Positions 62,653-64,000 of a DNA stretch of 64,000 nt are shown one piece after another. The position numbers were made by a program, and so were the translations under genes. The DNA lies in assembly GCA_963575745.1 (NCBI GenBank), contig CAUYUJ010015709.1, positions 1 through 64,000 of the forward strand, read 5' to 3'. The notes below the pieces were generated by a model. That model made no database searches. It was not told the DNA's origin and saw nothing but the letters and a program-made list of their open reading frames with translations. The DNA comes from Prorocentrum cordatum (Eukaryota; Sar; Dinophyceae; Prorocentrales; Prorocentraceae). The stretch's first letter is position 1, and each line of letters begins with the position of its first letter.

Positions 62653-63770
62653 CTGCAACTCTTCACTTGCCCGTTCGGTGCTGAGTCCAGCGTGCACGCC
62701 TGGCATCGCGTAGGCGATGCGTTGCAACGTATTTTGCTGCGCTTGTTTGCAATAGTTAACCCTAGATTCGTGGACGACTTTTTCGGGGTAGACGAAGATC
62801 CACCCGATCTCCACGAAGACGCTTGGAGCGTGCATCCTTCCGCCATCGCTGACACTTGCAGGTGGGTAATTCAAGACTTGCTCGGCTGGCAGCTTGACGA
62901 AGAGAAAGCCGTCACAGATGCAAGCAAGGCTGTAGTCTTGGGCGTTTCAGTGTGCTTCGAAGAAGCGGAAGGCGTCGCAGTCTTCGAGATACCCGTCGAG
63001 AAAATAGAGAAGTGGCAAATTCATATTGCGGAGATTTTAAGGCAGGGAAGTTTGAGCCCTGCGTCGGCTCGTAAGCTGGCCGGCAAGTTGAGTGGGGCGC
63101 CACGGTAGTGTCTCAGAGAAGTGCCAGGGTCTTCCTGGTGCCAATTTTTCAGCATGCGTGCGGCAGCACTTTCCGCATTAGCAACAGGTTGCGCCGAGCA
63201 CTCGCTTGGTGGAGTAGATTTTTGGCCAGTCAGCCTTCCCGCCGGGTGCCACTTGGCCCGCGGATTCTCGACAGGTTGATTCTGTACACTGACGCTACAG
63301 GTTCTGGGGCTCTCGCGTGGGTGGCGATTCTCGGCAATTTGCGAGAATTCGCTCGGGCGCAAGTCCCGCCGGCTCTCCGCCGGTGGGCTCTCCCACGCAA
63401 GCAACAAATCGGCACGTGGGAGTTGCTTGCAGCAGTCTGTGCTTTATGGCAGCTTTTCGACAAAGTCCGTGCTCCTGTCGAAATCTTGCTGTTTGTAGAT
63501 AACACTGCTGCTCATGGCACAATTGTGCGCGGATCGTCGCGCCAGGAAGACTGGAACCACCTCGTCAGTGAAATCTGGTTCCAGCCAGCGTCGGTGGGCA
63601 ATTGCTGCAGTGCTTGGTGGGTGCCGTCGCATTTAAACATCGCAGACGCACCTTCCAGGATCCCTGCGCCGGAGATCGTAACATGCTTGACGGCGCAAGG
63701 TTTTCAAGAGATCGATTTTCAGTGGCCGTGCCATTTGGCATGGTTGCCTCGTCTGGATGTCGTTTGCTAG
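62653..63770 (+). pseudogene. Reverse transcriptase/RNase H remnant of a diverged DIRS-like element (copy C)
   Basis: Homology to copy B begins near its residue 330 (CPFGAESSVHAWHR against MPFGSSASVSAWER). The FVDD box is at about 62767-62778, then GWQLDEEKAVT. The frame then stops near 63108 because one T is missing near 63093 relative to copy B (AGTGGGGCG here, AGTTGGGGT there). The RNase H half is open from 63108 to 63770 with TDATGSG, GTWELLA, FVDNTAA and HLNIADAPSR, so all four acidic residues are kept. The 5' half of RT is missing. It represents an older, separate lineage of the same element class. Confidence 0.85.
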
Positions 63771-64000
63771 CAGCGGCAAAAAGAGATTGGCCCGCGTGGA
63801 CCCCAAACAGTACATTTTCACACGGAAGCAGCCAGTGCCCAGAGCTTACTGGTGTGATGCTGTGGAAAGGCAAGCAACGTACGTTGTGATATGACTGCGC
63901 CGCACATTGATGCGGTTTTCTGCTTGCGCAAACTCAGCCGTAGCATTTTGGTTCGAAATGCTTGACTTCCTCAGGACACACCGCCAGGCTGTCGAAGCGG
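63771..64000 (+). pseudogene. Probable start of the copy C recombinase region (decayed)
   Basis: By position it equals the beginning of the recombinase ORF in copy B. A short block, CCGTAGCATTTTGG then ATGCTT at 63938-63963, aligns with CCGTAGTATCGGCTCAATGCTT of copy B (10819-10840). A TGA follows at 63961-63963. The rest of the gene lies outside the window. Confidence 0.4.

Overview
The window is eukaryotic nuclear DNA, most likely from a dinoflagellate. The best evidence is two relics of the dinoflagellate spliced leader (DinoSL). One is at 46053-46087 (+) and one at 48912-48948 (-). In each, a nearly complete leader is followed by a truncated second leader, the known mark of mRNA-derived retrogenes in dinoflagellates. 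The DNA is GC-rich, gene-poor and packed with tandem repeats and small inverted-repeat elements, which also fits. A Prorocentrum-like genome is a guess from base composition only.

The main coding content is a family of tyrosine-recombinase (DIRS/Ngaro/PAT-like) retrotransposons. Copy A (1-4207, cut by the window edge) and copy B (about 7131-13654, the most complete) are nearly identical and lie in the same orientation. Copy B carries a broken Gag-like ORF1 (7240-8582), a reverse transcriptase/RNase H ORF (8652-10745) and a tyrosine recombinase ORF (10766-12343). Copy A has the same RT/RNase H end, but its recombinase is frameshifted. A 123-bp direct repeat just after the recombinase of copy B recurs at its 3' end, as expected of split-direct-repeat elements. 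Between the two lies an array of about 15 short hairpins with compensatory stem changes. A diverged copy C (62653-64000) has RT/RNase H remnants.

The rest is almost all repeats. 4.4-5.4 kb, 23.7-24.3 kb, 44.1-44.7 kb and 54.0-54.7 kb hold related CCTCTTGGGG-type arrays that share a conserved core. 13.7-16.1 kb, 18.3-20.1 kb, 27.1-28.0 kb and 32.2-33.3 kb hold minisatellites with unit lengths of about 12 to 152 bp. 20.31-21.40 kb is a 1.1-kb foldback palindrome. GGA/CTC, GGT, TG and GTAT tracts are scattered throughout. A 100-N assembly gap sits at 33282-33381.

At least five families of short inverted-repeat elements (MITE-like) are visible. One has about seven copies between 34.9 and 51.0 kb, and two of these have perfect 8-bp target-site duplications, as in hAT-type elements.

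Apart from the retroelements, only two loci look like host-derived genes. One is a small secreted or membrane protein (46211-46804) whose tail is supplied by a MITE. The other is a short unrecognised ORF on the minus strand (48571-48861). Each sits just downstream of a DinoSL relic. Most other long open frames come from low-complexity or tandem-repeat DNA.
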